Source: Dastarcus helophoroides (lineage: Eukaryota; Arthropoda; Insecta; Coleoptera; Bothrideridae). Taken from it: 64,000 bases of DNA. The notes beneath the pieces were generated by a model, which saw only the letters and a list, made by a program, of their open reading frames with translations, ran no database searches and was not told the origin of the DNA. The stretch is from positions 14,567,107 through 14,631,106 of the forward strand of contig CM053328.1 of the NCBI GenBank assembly GCA_028583605.1, read 5' to 3'. The position numbers and the translations under genes were made by a program. Positions 20,114-31,270 of the stretch are shown piece by piece; within the stretch, counting starts at the first letter, position 1, and each line of letters begins with the position of its first letter.

Positions 20114-20800
20114 TAACTATTTTTCTTCATAATCTCCTGGTTTTGTTATGCATTTTTCCCAATAGATTGAGAGGTTTTTAATGCCATCATCATAAAAAGA
20201 AGGGAGGCGTGTTTGCAGCAAATTGCGGACAAATGTCTCAAAAGCAGCATTATCATGGAATCGCTCACCTCCTAGAGCTTCTCTCAGTGGCCCAAACATA
20301 TGATAATCGCATAGCGATAAATTGGGACTAAAAGGAAGGTGTTCTAATGTTGCTCAATGCAATCCTCTGATTTTTGATGTGGCAAATTGGCTGACTGGGG
20401 GAGGACATTGTCGTGAAGCAAAATCACATTTCTGACCTAAAATTCGCGCGTCTTTTGCAGATATGCACATTTTGCTTCATCCAAAAGCTGACAGTAGTAG
20501 GCAGCATTAACAGTACGGCATTTCTACAGAAAATCGACATGCACAACAGCGTTAATCTTGTCCGCAGTCATACTGGTCCGAGAATGACAGGCATGGGGTT
20601 CATTTCCAACTTCAGTTCGTTTTCCAAAAAAAAATTTTTTTGTGCCATTCATAGACTTGAGTTTTCCTTAAACAAGTATCCCCAAACTGTGCTTTTAGTC
20701 TAAGACGAATTTCGGCTAGCTTCACACCTTCAACGGCAAAAAATTTAATAATAATGCGCTGCGGATGAACCTCTTGTTCACTCATTGTATTTACAACTGA
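20114..20800 (-). pseudogene. Mariner-like transposase with internal deletion
   Basis: On the minus strand, an N-terminal helix-turn-helix segment (IIIKFFAVEGVKLAEI, TQVYEWHKKI; about 20630-20790) is followed by TADKINAVVHVDF. Then come the catalytic-domain blocks NAAYYCQLLDEAKCAYL and VILLHDNVLPQSANL, a third-acid region now reading as out-of-frame CDYHMFGPLREALGG, and GIKNLSIYWEKCI. A mariner transposase is about 340-350 residues. Here the segment around the first catalytic Asp is missing between TADKINAVV and HVDF, and there are frameshifts. HDN for the second Asp and CDYH for the third are as expected. It is dead. Confidence 0.75.
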
Positions 20801-20859
20801 CAGACACCGAGAACGGAATTCGCTTGAGCGCAGGAAGTCACGTGATATCCCCACCTAAC

Positions 20860-21590
20860 ATGTCTAAGAGTATGCGCACACTCTCGATGCCCTCATGGCG
20901 ACATGATAAAAATTCCGGTTCATATTTTATTTATCCTCGTAATTTACCTGACATACTCCAGCTTGCACGACCCACTCTACCGTGTAAACGGCCATGCAAC
21001 AACTTGCAGACAGTGTGTGGATAGTGCCGGTAGCACTTGCTGAGAGCACTTGCTTTTAAAAACTTGCCTAAGTGTAAACACTCTCGTAAATGCTATCGCA
21101 AGTTACTATCCCGTGTAAACGCACTTAACGATTTTGCATAAAAAAGATACTCTTGCTTGACATTCGATATTGTCGGCGCTTTTCGAGTAAAATGTTTTTT
21201 TATATCTCGATGCATTAAAACGCTCACCCAAAAATCTGTGTGTGATCTAACAGATAGTTAGCTTTGAAATGAAATAAAATTAGTTGAAATGTGCTTTGGA
21301 AACAAATTATTTTTAACTAATATTTAACTCCAGTCAGACCTCCCTACAACGAACATATTTATACTGAATTCCTCTATATAACGAACTTTTTTACGGAACG
21401 CAGCATTTTAAGTAAATTTCCACATAAAACTACCTCCATTTAACAAACGAAACTTTTGAACCAAAATTTTGCAAGGTTTAGTTAGTTTTTAAATGTTTTT
21501 GTTCAGAAAAATTTCCCAATTTGAGCTACCCATACTAATGATTATTCAAGGTTTAATTAACTTTTAATTGCATTAGTTAAGAGAAAGTTC
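20860..21590. other. Repeat-derived sequence with GTGTAAAC motifs and a Tigger/pogo-like end
   Basis: CCGTGTAAACGG and close variants occur three times between 20975 and 21125. At 21332 the string CAGTCAGACCTCCCTACAAC followed by GAACATAT resembles the terminal repeat of pogo/Tigger-type transposons. No matching second end was found. Confidence 0.3.
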
Positions 21591-21690
21591 TTAATTTTTG
21601 GAATACACCATAAACAATAAATAAAAAGAGAAATATAAGGGAATATGCAAAAATGAAAGAATGAAAAGGCCAATTTCAAAACATCAGAGC

Positions 21691-21870
21691 ACGGTAACTC
21701 AGTATGTCCACCATACCAGAGACCAAACTCTTCTGAATTTAAAATTGGTACAAAGGATAACACCATTTAGACAGAAGAGTACGATAACTCAGTATGTTCA
21801 CCATACCAGAGGTGAAACTCTTTTAAGAGGAAAAAAGGAAAAGGAAACTTTATATACCATTCGTCTGCGC
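21691..21870. repeat. 90-bp tandem repeat, two units
   Basis: ACGGTAACTCAGTATGTCCA at 21691 and ACGATAACTCAGTATGTTCA at 21781 start two adjacent units exactly 90 bp apart. Both continue CCATACCAGA and later AACTCTT. It lies within the Penelope-like remnant. Confidence 0.75.
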
Positions 21871-21957
21871 GATCACACCCGAAGATTTCTAATATCTGCT
21901 ATAATTAAAATATTATCAAAGAAAATCTTATCTCTGGTCTCATGTTGAAACTCCGCA

Positions 21958-22185
21958 ATGGCCGACTGCGAAAATAAACGAGACCTAAGACATCTTAGGT
22001 GCTCAGATATTCGCGTCTTAAATGATCGCCCCGTTTATCCGATGTACACTGAACCACAAGAACAAGAAACCCTGTACACACCATTAGAACAAAAAGATGA
22101 AATTTTATCTTTGGAAGATAAGAGGAACTGTTGGACCTTTGAGGATGATGAAAAAAATGAGGTTAATGTTGTGTTTTCTCAATAA
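21958..22185 (+). CDS. Unrecognised 75-residue ORF
   Basis: Reads MADCENKRDLRHLRCSDI, then an acidic and glutamine-rich middle (EPQEQETLYTPLEQ) and a C-terminal acidic stretch (FEDDEKNE). It sits inside the Penelope-like remnant on the opposite strand from its reverse transcriptase. Composition is protein-like, but I recognise no family. It could be a captured exon or a chance ORF. Confidence 0.2.
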   Translation: MADCENKRDLRHLRCSDIRVLNDRPVYPMYTEPQEQETLYTPLEQKDEILSLEDKRNCWTFEDDEKNEVNVVFSQ

Positions 22186-22251
22186 TTTTCCTATTTGATC
22201 TGTTACTCCGTGAACATAAAGAAGAAAGGCTTTAGAAGAAATTATTGAATT

Positions 22252-22626
22252 TTATGAGGGACGAAGGGTAGGGTGAAAATGTCGTTTAATGACAGTTTCA
22301 ATGTCGTGCGATTTGTAACCATTGTTGCGGAGGTTGAAACGAATTTTGTTCAATCCGTCTGAAAGATTTATCGGTTGTGAAATTGCTATCGCTCGTGAAA
22401 CCAGTGAATTTATGACAGAACGTTTTTGGGAAGGGTAATGATGGGACTCTGCAAGCAAATAACGATTAGTATGGGTGGGTTTTCGATAAACGGAATGAGA
22501 AACACGACCATTTGGTAAACAGGTGACCAGTACGTCAATTAGCTTTACTATGGAAACCGAAAACAACGGTTCTCTTCCTTTTCTCTTTCTTTTCTTGAAG
22601 AATTTCGCCTCTGGTATGGTGGACAT
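22252..22626 (-). pseudogene. Penelope-like reverse transcriptase, C-terminal fragment
   Basis: The ORF reads IVKLIDVLVTCLPNGRVSHS, VYRKPTHTNRYLLAESHHYP, SQKRSVINSLVSRAIAIS. The string SVYRKPTHT-[ND]-RYL, then SxHHPxQKRxVIxxLVxRA, is the hallmark of the end of the reverse transcriptase in Penelope-like elements. The catalytic YADD region upstream and the GIY-YIG endonuclease downstream are both missing. About 124 codons remain of an ORF that normally exceeds 700. Confidence 0.8.
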
Positions 22627-22860
22627 ACTGAGTTACCGTGCTCTGATGTTTTGAAATTGGCCTTTTCATTTTTCATTTTTTCATATTCCCTTATATTTCT
22701 CTTTTTATTTATTGTTTCTTTTCTTCATTCCTGAAGAAAGCTCCCTACGATGGTGGGCGAAACGTAGAACACTTTTAGTAGTTCTTTGACAGGGTCCAAT
22801 CCCGAAAGGAGTATATCTTGTACTGACTCTGGCCATGGAAGCCTTTGTTATCATACCCCT

Positions 22861-23240
22861 ACTTTTTATTCAAATGGAAACATAAGGCATTGGGGCTGGT
22901 TGAAAAGCCTTTAAAAACCGAATGCAGCCATACCAAATAAAAAAGTTTTATGTTTTCAATAACAAGATTTTTAGGGTTGTATAAAACACCAAGTAAAATA
23001 AAATTTGATATTCTTCAGTGTTATCCGCCATGAATTTGCAAAGAATAAATAAAGAATATGAAACTGTACCTATCACTGCTAAGACAAAAGAGGTATCTTT
23101 TTTATTTGGTGCCACTTATTTGCCAGGCTTTCTGATTAATTTTTTATTTTAATTGTGAACTGGAGTTCGAATCGTTGCTATTGTGTCAAAATCAAGTTAT
23201 TTACTGAATCGCAATAATATTGTCGCAAAAGTAACGTATC
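22861..23240. other. No gene seen
   Basis: AT-rich sequence between the Penelope-like remnant and the transposase that follows. Confidence 0.4.
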
Positions 23241-24000
23241 GAAATACTGATATTGCTTGAATGTGGAGACAAAATAAGAAGTCAGGATGAAGTGCGCGAT
23301 TTATTTAATGCAAAATATCCCGAAAACCAAATCTCGCAAGGGACAGACAGTTAGTAAAATATTTCACAAATTTGAGGAACACGGTACAATACAGACTTTG
23401 CCCACAAATGAACGCGCGCGTGCTTTGATGGAAGAAAAGAAATTGGACATTGCATTAGAACTTGTTGAAAATTGTCATACTTCGACTGTTTCATTGGCCC
23501 GCGATCACGATGCTTCTCAAAGTGCAATTCGAATGATTTTTGAAAGAAGGGAAATACCATCTCTATAAGATATGTCTCAGTATCTCTGAAGATGATAGCT
23601 TGGCTATCGAAACGCCTTAGAGCAACCTTTGTTATGTTTCTTAATCTTTTAGTTTCAGAGAACAAGATTTTTGTTTCGATTTTTTAAGATAACCAAGGAC
23701 CAGTCCTTTCCACCATATAGTATGTCTTGTCCAAGAGCTTTTGGAAGACAAATATGATAGGCGATTACACATTTGTAAGGAAATTATGAGACCTCGTGAC
23801 GACAATAATGGTTTGAAAGACGTATACTTTTTTCGGATGAAGCTACGTTTTATTTAAATGAAATGGTTAACAGGAACAACTTTTGCTTTTGATCCCGGAA
23901 AAGTCCACACTGGACATGCGAATCGCATACGCAACACCCACAGAAACTTAATGTGTGGGCAGTAGGGTGTCCGTTATTTATCAAATCAGCTTTTTTTTAG
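23241..24000 (+). pseudogene. Mariner/Tc1-type transposase (insect HTH plus DDE), N-terminal part
   Basis: Plus-strand reading gives IRSQDEVRDLFNAKYPENQI, then KIFHKFEEHGTI, MEEKKLDIALELVENCHTST, SLARDHDASQSAIRM, VQELLEDKYDRRLHICKEIM, FSDEATFYLNEMVNRNN and ESHTQHPQKLNVWA. SDEATF...NRxN...WS and HPQKLNVWA are landmarks of a transposase family widespread in insects. The helix-turn-helix half is separated from the DDE half by a short insertion at about 23560-23710. The sequence then breaks at about 23970 and resumes at 25590. Stops and frameshifts make it inactive. Confidence 0.75.
23560..23710 (+). repeat. Hammerhead-motif short element, copy 2 (plus)
   Basis: It contains CTGAAGATGATAGCTTGGC followed by TATCGAAACGCC (23586-23616), then TTAGAGCAACCTTTGTTATG, CTTAATCTTTTAGTTTCAGA and GATAACCAAGGACCAGTCC. 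It interrupts the transposase reading between FERRE and VQELLEDK, so it is a separate insertion of about 150 bp. CTGAAGA, a 5-bp stem (GATAG with CTATC) and GAAAC are in the order of a hammerhead ribozyme core. There is one extra unpaired T after CTGAAGA. Confidence 0.65.
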
Positions 24001-24156
24001 CTTAGGTATCCTGTAGAATATTTCTTTGCAGTCTAAATATGTTTTTGCATTTTTTGGAAAATAATTTTTTCTTGCTTATTATTATTTAATAATTCACCAG
24101 CTGTTGTTAATTCTGCTTCTATTATGATCTCTTTATATTAAAAGATTTTGTAAATT

Positions 24157-24306
24157 GATCACAGAACTCCTACGAATATTCCGTCTAATGCAAATTCTCG
24201 TCCAAAACTTCAATTAAAGGTGTGTTGAGAAGATCAAGCTGCTCGTTCAATTGAAGATTTGGATGAGAATTTGGATTAGACGGAATATTCGTAGGGGTCT
24301 GTGATC
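24157..24306. repeat. Strong hairpin, arms about 58 bp, loop about 33 bp
   Basis: Left arm 24157-24215 starts GATCACAGAACTCCTACGAA and is the near-perfect inverse of the right arm 24249-24306, which ends TTCGTAGGGGTCTGTGATC. There are only a few mismatches, so this is the best-preserved palindrome in the window. It is not a rho-independent terminator or a tRNA; a miniature foldback transposon is likely. Confidence 0.8.
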
Positions 24307-24639
24307 CATGGAGCTTGTTAGCATAACAACGGCTAAACAAATTGCTGGTATGACCGCCTTGTGAAATTTTTAAACTTTGTTGCGTTTTTATCGTAAATAA
24401 AGTTTAATAGTCATGAATATTAAAGAATTCCACAAAGTAAGGGTTGGAAATGCCAATTATTTGAATTTTTAGGAAGCAAACGGTTACTTTGCCTGGACTA
24501 GAAGTTCGAATTTTCGAAATTTAATTCTTCCATTTTTTTCCAATAACTTCGTATTTTTCTTTTATTTACTGACGACTTTATGTTTTTTCGGTATATTTAA
24601 ATATAATATATTAGTTTATGCTCTGATCGAAGATTTTTG

Positions 24640-24900
24640 CCTGTAGTATGGTTGACATACTGAATTACCTTGATCATTCTGACTTTCCCATCTTGTCTTT
24701 TTGTGTCATTTTTATTTCTGAAAATGTTCACCTCTTAAGTTAACATAATGAGCGTACTTCTTCTCTATTGAATTGAGTGTTTACCTGTTCTTGAAGGAGT
24801 TCTCTACGATGTAGGACGAAACTTTGAACATTTTGAGTATTCATTCCCGTAAGAAGTATTTTTTTAATTAAGTTTTGTCATACCGTAAATATATTAATTT
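24640..24900 (-). repeat. Second, degraded copy of the Penelope-like terminal segment
   Basis: TGTAGTATGGTTGACATACTGAATTACC and, 140 bp on, TTGAAGGAGTTCTCTACGAT followed by GGACGAAACTTTGAACA parallel the order at 22612-22790. Strand is given by analogy only. Confidence 0.5.
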
Positions 24901-25589
24901 TGTAGGAAAACATTATTTTTGAAAACAGACAATGACAGTACTTAAAAATTTAAATCATTTAACCAATGTGAAAATACTTCTTATTTTAAAAATTCATATT
25001 CTACCGCTAAATAGTTTTAAGGTACGATACTTATAGCAAATTTAAAATAAATTCTTAATTATTTTTAATTATAATCCTCATTAAATTATTACTTAGAGAG
25101 CAAAATAAAAGATTTAATATCTTAGTTCAGAAATGCCATAAAATAGGCGGCAAATTAAAAAAAAAGTAAAAAAATATTGAAAAAAATGTCAAAAATAAAT
25201 TTCACAATTTCAGCCCTTGTTAAAATTATAACAACATTTTTTAACTTTAATATGAAAACTTTTCCATATAAAATGATTATAATAGTAGCATAATCAACAA
25301 CAGCTGGTAAATTATTGAATATAATAAATGAGAAAAAAAGTGCAAAAACCCCATGTTAAATAAATGGGAAAAGTATCACTATTTAGGCAGGGATGAATGG
25401 CATCGAAAATGTTCTTTTTTTCTAAAATTGTTTTTAGACTGCAAAGAAATAATCTAGAGGATACCCTAGTTAAACAAGTCAACTTGATAAATAACGGGCA
25501 CTCTAATGGGACAGGTATCATCGACAACACAATCTTGTGCCCATTCTTTTTTGAAGAAAATCTTACAGTCACACTGCTACTCGGATTTC

Positions 25590-25893
25590 CTAACATTTGA
25601 CCTGGTACCTGCTCCAGCTGTAATTTTCCCCCATGAAATTGATCCAGATATTCCGAATGAAAGAATTTGGTTTCAACAAGATGGCGCTCCCCCACATTTT
25701 GGTATTGATGTTTAAAGATACTTTGATGAAATGTTTCAAATCGTTGGATTGGTAGATGAGGTACAATTGAATGCCCGCCAACGGACTTAACGCCCCCGGA
25801 TTATTTTCTTTGGGGACATTTAAATGAAAGGGTCCTACCAGGACAGACCAGATAATATTGGGAATTTAAAGAAGATTTGGGTGGAGATGCATA
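25590..25893 (+). pseudogene. Mariner/Tc1-type transposase, C-terminal part
   Basis: Reads EIDPDIPNERIWFQQDGAPP then HFGIDV and a stop, then FDEMFQIVGLVDE; after shifts it gives FFGDI-stop-MKGSYQDRPDNIGN. FQQDGAPPHF carries the second catalytic Asp of the family and corresponds to what should follow the N-terminal part at 23241-24000. The third acid region (normally PDLTPxDFxLWG) is degraded to PPDYFLWG-like residues in another frame. Confidence 0.75.
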
Positions 25894-27075
25894 AAAAAAT
25901 AAAAATTAACATTTTTTTTTAAATATCTTAACATTATGAACAAATGTTCCCTCTTACCGCCTAGTTTCGAAGCCATGATACGCTTCTATAGATACATATG
26001 ACAGTAATTTTGCCTGATTACCTCTAAAACGATTTCGATAACAGATATTGTTATAAATTGATTTTGATTACATATTGCGCTGGGTAATAAAATGGTTTCC
26101 AAGGAGATAGAATACCATGTACCAACATAACTTATAGATTCTCGCTCTCGGTGATAATTTGATGAAATACTGAATTCTTTGAAATAGTAATAAGCAGTTG
26201 AAAAAATGCCAACTGTAAGAGAAGTTTCACATGATCCTTTAGCACTTCCTTATTATGCAAATAAAAGTTGCAACGCAATGAAAATGAATAATTACATGTA
26301 GGTATCGCCATAATTGTCGGTTAAAATTATACATGAATAATAGACGCAAATTATAAAGCACACAGCTTAGATAACACAGCAGCTCCTCTAAAGAAATGCC
26401 ACATTTATACAAAGAAACAAAACCGGTGCTAGACAGTTTAATAATTTCATAAGTAATCGTTGAACATGTTTTTAATGAAATTATTTCGATCCAACAAATA
26501 TTCAAACCATTACAAACTTCATAACAGGTAGATCTTTGCTAAGTTTTGTTAATGAACATTTTTGTGCACTTTATCACTTTTCAGGACGGACAATCGAGAG
26601 GACAAGTAGGCATGAGGTTGCAGGAAAATATCTTAAAAGTTATTGACTGGGGAGCTATTAATTACTCAATCCCTGAGATGTAATTACGGCGACATTGTTA
26701 AAATGTTATTTAAAAAACTCGTTTTTCATTGTGCCCGCTCACCATATGTTGCGTACAAACGGTTTCTTGCGAATACATGGAAATACGTACAGTTTACTTG
26801 GCATCAACTTATGCCATCCGCAAAGATCCCATTAACTTTTTAGAGTAAAACTTTGAACTTGTATTTGCCACAGGAGTAAGGTTCATTAATGTATGTATGT
26901 CGTAAATTGATAGAACTTCCATATTGACTTACGGCGACAAGAAAAAATTTCGATATTTATATTAAAAGTCGTCCTAATTTAAAATTCTCATTTTCTTCTT
27001 AAGTCGACCTTTTCTTGAATGCAACCTTTTTTCAGAAGCTGATTTTTTTTTAAATTTCCAACTGTTTTGATAAAA
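25894..27075. other. No gene supported
   Basis: AT-rich with moderate complexity. ORFs at 26239-26505 (minus, 88 codons, hydrophobic, cysteine-rich) and 26643-26843 (plus) show no recognisable family, and I do not call them genes. Confidence 0.35.
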
Positions 27076-27310
27076 CGGACTGGTCCTTGGTTATCTTCAA
27101 AAATTAAAATTAAATTCTTGTTCCCTGAAACAAAGAAAGATTAAAAAACACAGCTAAACGCGTTTCAATAGCCAAGCTATCATCTTAAGGGAGATACTCT
27201 TTATCTGAATCTTTCTGAAGATGATAGCTTGACTATCGAAACGTTGTGTTTTTTTGTGTTTTTTTAATCTTTCTTGGTTTCAGGGGACAAGATTTGTATT
27301 TCAAGTTTTC
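27076..27310. repeat. Hammerhead-motif element as a head-to-head pair
   Basis: The left half (27076-27195) is the minus orientation: CTGGTCCTTGGTTATCTTCA, then CCCTGAAAC, AACGCGTTTCAATAGCC, AAGCTATCATCTTAAGG. The right half (27207-27310) is the plus orientation: CTGAAGATGATAGCTTGAC, TATCGAAACGTTG, TTTCTTGGTTTCAGGGGACA, GATTTGTATTTCAA. The two halves are inverted copies meeting at the hammerhead-like core. Confidence 0.7.
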
Positions 27311-28230
27311 CAACTCTTTTCCATAATTTTGATTTTTCTTGTAAGACTTTTTTTTTCAAATTCCTTTTTTTAGGGTACCGTACCTTAAAAGGAAAAAACG
27401 GAACCTTCAAAATCTCACTCTTGTATCTGTCACGTAGAGATTTTCCTCGAAAACTATGTAACTTAGGAAATTTAAAATTTTGTACAGCGTTAGCGTTGTT
27501 CTCTTTGACCCACGCAAATACAGCCAGCTCACGATTGGAAAAAGAAAATATTTTATAATAAAATAGGGAGTTAATCTGGTCTCCGAAAAATCAAGATTTG
27601 ATTAATATATCGTGTGAGGTAGCATTTGAAAGAGGTACCTCCTAAGGATCCTAAACTATTTTTTTTTTAATTTTTGGTCCAATCGTCTTAAAGATAGGGC
27701 CCAAAATGTGTCAGAAATGACCGTTTTCCTTCTTCTCTTAGGTTTCTAAATATAAAATTTAGATTTTAGTAGGGTTAGCAGATATGGGCCCATAGGTTAT
27801 CGAAAAACTGCAGGTTTTTTTATGCAAAAATAGGTGCTTGCATTGCAACGCTTTTTTGACCCATATGGAAGGCAGATCAAATTTATTTTTAACAATATTT
27901 CATTTAGATGAATATTTTCGGAGTTAGCACTAGTTTATTAAATTGCACGCAACGCGGTCATTGCGGTTGAAATCGAACATTTAAACGAGATCCGAAGAGA
28001 TCTCTTAAACTGTGTTAATCATCGACTTAGTTCCATAAATATTTGGATTGACAGTAGAAAAAAGTGTGTATATCTGAAACTAGACATTTTTTTTATTTTT
28101 CAATTATAACAAAAGAAAATTTGGATAAAATTTCAAATTCATACATAAGTAAAAATGATTTAATTTGTTCTATTGACTTCAGTGTAGTACCTTATATTGG
28201 TGCGGAACCCAAATTGCGCAAGCCCGACAC
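27311..28230. other. Mixed AT-rich sequence, no gene seen
   Basis: It contains no recognised ORF family. A short richer block at 28185-28245 (GTGCGGAACCCAAATTGCGC then AAGCCCGACACGCACTTGA) looks like a repeat fragment. Confidence 0.35.
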
Positions 28231-31200
28231 GCACTTGACTGAATTATTTTTTAAAAATGTTTATAGGAATTACACAATTTCTGAATATCGATTTTTTAAA
28301 TTAAAATTCTTGCAAATTTCAACTTATTTCTCAAAACTTATTACTCTCCCGAAATTTTTACTTCTCTCAAAATTTGAAACTTTATGATTCTGCGTATTTC
28401 GACTTTTCCTCAAAATTCGTTTTTATAAAAACTGGGCCATTGTAAATTAATTTTTTAATATCCAAATTTTTCTATCAAAATAGACCTTTTATTTTTCTGC
28501 AAATTTTGACTTATTCTCAAATTATATTGTTATAAAAATTGGGCCATTGAAAATTGACTTTTTAGATTCGAATTCTTGCACATTTCTAGACTCGTTTCTC
28601 AAAATTTGTTACTCTACCGAAATTTCGACATTTCTCTCAAAATTTGACTATTCATCTTTCGCAAATTTCGAGTTTTTCTCAAAATTTATATTTTTATAAA
28701 CAACTCAACTTCTTTACCAATATTCATATTTTTTTGGATTAAATTTTATTTTAAAAATTCAATTCTAATTAATCATATTTGGCATTCTCTAAGCAATTTC
28801 GTTGATTATAGAGTTCGATATTATTTGTTAATGTTAGATTTTTTTCTAAATTATAGATAAATTTTCAATTTAATTTTTTCTCAAAATTTCAATATGTTCT
28901 GAAATTCGGTTATTCTTTTCTTAAAATTTTGGCTTTATTTCCAAAATTTTTCTCAGAAAAGGTTTTCTACTGGAAAATCAGACTTTTTTAAATGTTGAGC
29001 TTTTTCTAAAAATTTTTTTAGAATTTGTTGTTCATTTTTCTCAAAGTTTGGCTTTTTCTAAAAATGTTGATCTTAAAATTCAACATTTTTTACTATCAAT
29101 ATTTTAATTTCCTCCTTGAAATTTGGTTCATTCTCAAAATAGAGACTTTTTGCCTCGAAATTGTATAGAAATTTTATTGAAAGTTTCTTTTGAAATTTCA
29201 TTTTTTTTTTTAAATTTAATCTTCTGTGTTTCTAGAAATTTTCATTTTTGCCTGAAAATTAGTAGTTTTATCCGAATTTTGTTCTTCTCAAAATTCGACT
29301 TTTTTTTTCTAAATTTAACTTTCTCTGAGATTTTTTGGGTTTTTTAACTGAAAATTTGGTCTTTTTCTAAATTCGACTTTTTCTAAATTGATAATTTTCT
29401 TCTAATTTCAGTTTTTTCAAAAAACAATATTCTGCTTTCTACTAAAAAATCAATTTTTTTATGTTAGTCTCTTATTAGAAATGTTAACATTTTTTACTGT
29501 TCATCTGTATCTTATTTTGCTTCATTTCCACAAATTTTATCTTTTTCCGGAAATACTGACCTTTATCTCAAACTGCGACGTTTTCTGTGTCAAAATTTTG
29601 ATTTCTTCACAAAATTCGCCTCTTTATAAGGTTTCGACTTTTTTGTAGCAATATTTACTTGCTTTTTAGTTCGACTTCATTTTCAAAATTAAGTTTTCTT
29701 CAAAAGTTGAACTGTGAAACATTATATGTTTTTTAAAGCTATTTGTAAAAATTTAGAATTTTTTAGTTCGACATTTGATCTTTTTCTGGAAATGATAATT
29801 TTCTGTCATAATTTCGCTTTTTGTTTTATATTTTTTTTTCCCAAAAATTTAACTTTTTTCACAGAATTTGACTCTCTGTTCGAAAAATCTGTTTTTTTAC
29901 CAAATGTTCACCTTTTATTCGATATTTCGACTGTTTAAAGTCTATCTTTTCTTTCTTCATTTTTCTCAGTTTCTGAAAATTTTAATTTTAATCTCAAAAT
30001 TCGGCATTTTCTGTTTCTCGAAATTTCGATTCGCCTTTTTCTCGAAATTTCAACTTTTTTTCTCTAAATTACGTTCAAATTTTATTAAAAAGGGTAATGT
30101 TTGACTTTTTTTCCAAAGTTTAACATTTTATGTTTCTTCTCAAACTTTTTTAGCAAAATTTATCTTTTTACCAAATTTAGAATTTTTTCTCAACACATTT
30201 ATTTCTTTTTAAGTTCGACTTTGTTCTCGAAATTGAACTTTTTTTCTTAAATGTTTTACTGTCTGCGAGACATTTCGTTTCTTTTTAAACTCGATCTTTG
30301 AAACTTAAATTTCACTGTTTTTATTTATTTTTTCATATAAACTTTCAAGTAATATTTGTGGCCCTAATTAATTAATTGATTTCGTTTCTGAAATGTCGAG
30401 TACAAAATAAACGTGTTTAGATTAGTAATATTGCAAAAAATGTCAAAATTTCAAGAAAAAATTGATTTCGAGAACAATGTTAAAAAATTCCATGTTTGAA
30501 ATTCAAATTAAGCAAAAGAACTCGGCAGTTTGAATAGAATTCAAAATCAAAAATAAAAATTGCAACGTTTTGAATCTACGATAATGAAATTTCAAATTTT
30601 TAATTCTGTTTATAATATCATTTAGGTTTTTAGACCAAATTTTCGACTCTAAACTCAAACTTCAATTTAATTCCTGTTTTGAGTCAAATTTTTATGGTTA
30701 AAGTGGTTTCTAGATAAAAATTTAAATTAGGTGACATAAGAGAGAAAAATTTACAATTTAAAGAAAAAGGAAACATTTTGTAATGGTAACCAAAATTTCG
30801 AGATTAAAGTCATTTTTAAAAAAACTGTTTTTCGAACAATCGCAAAATTTTACAAAATAAAAAAAATATGTTTTTTTATTTCAAATTTTAAGTATAATTT
30901 TTGGCGTTAAATTCAAGTTTTTTTGGAAATGTTAAGTGTAATTTCAAAAATTGCTTCATAAACTTGAATTTTTAAAATTCTCAAAGAAGCTGAATTTTTT
31001 AAAATTTCAAGAATAAACTTGAAAAAAAAGAAATATTCTTTAGGAAAAATATGAAATTCTAATAAAAATGCATTTTTCAGAAATTTGCGGTTTTTTATAA
31101 ATTCCTATTTTTTTTTTCTGGAAATTTGAAATTTGTGGTTCAAAGTATTTTATTAAAATTTTCATTTTTAAGTCAAAGGCATTGAACTTAAAAAACTTCA

Positions 31201-31270
31201 ATTTATAAAGATATAAATGTGTATTTTTTCCAAATCTTGTTATTTTTAACTCTTTTTAAATTGTCCTAAA
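28231..31270. repeat. Degenerate A/T simple-sequence island (orientation flips near 30350)
   Basis: Up to about 30330 the plus strand repeats TTTTTCTCAAAATTTCGAC-like units. From about 30400 the reverse-complement theme (AAAAAGTCGAAATTTTGAGA) takes over. Spacing is irregular, roughly 20-45 bp. ORFs in this stretch are rich in F, S, L and K and are composition artefacts. Confidence 0.75.

Larger units (their letters stand above)
21591..22860. mobile_element. Penelope-like element remnant with inverted terminal segments
   Basis: The 120-bp segment at about 21595-21715 recurs inverted at about 22612-22725 (landmark CAGTATGTCCACCATACC next to CCAATTTCAAAACATCAGAG). Between them lies a minus-strand Penelope-type reverse transcriptase fragment. 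After the right segment comes CCTGAAGAAAGCTCCCTACG followed by GGGCGAAACG, a hammerhead-like block of the kind found in Penelope terminal repeats. The arrangement of a partial, inverted terminal repeat around the ORF fits this class. Confidence 0.6.
23969..25500. repeat. Inverted pair splitting the transposase
   Basis: The left segment (23969-24139) recurs inverted at 25262-25500. Landmarks are CCGTTATTTATCAA, TATTTCTTTGCAGTCTAAA, and AATTxACCAGCTGTTGTTxA. Both copies include the transposase CPLFIK codons, so the right arm is a piece of a second copy of the same transposon in opposite orientation. The interior 24140-25260 holds the strong hairpin and a degraded terminal-repeat copy. Confidence 0.65.

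Noticed and set aside
26239..26843. Hydrophobic ORFs that might be chemoreceptor exons
   Set aside because: No receptor motif, no splice sites in suitable phase, and the composition follows the AT-rich background.
28231..31270. Periodic short words that might suggest a CRISPR array or a satellite
   Set aside because: Spacing is irregular, the units are degenerate and orientation flips; the genome is eukaryotic.
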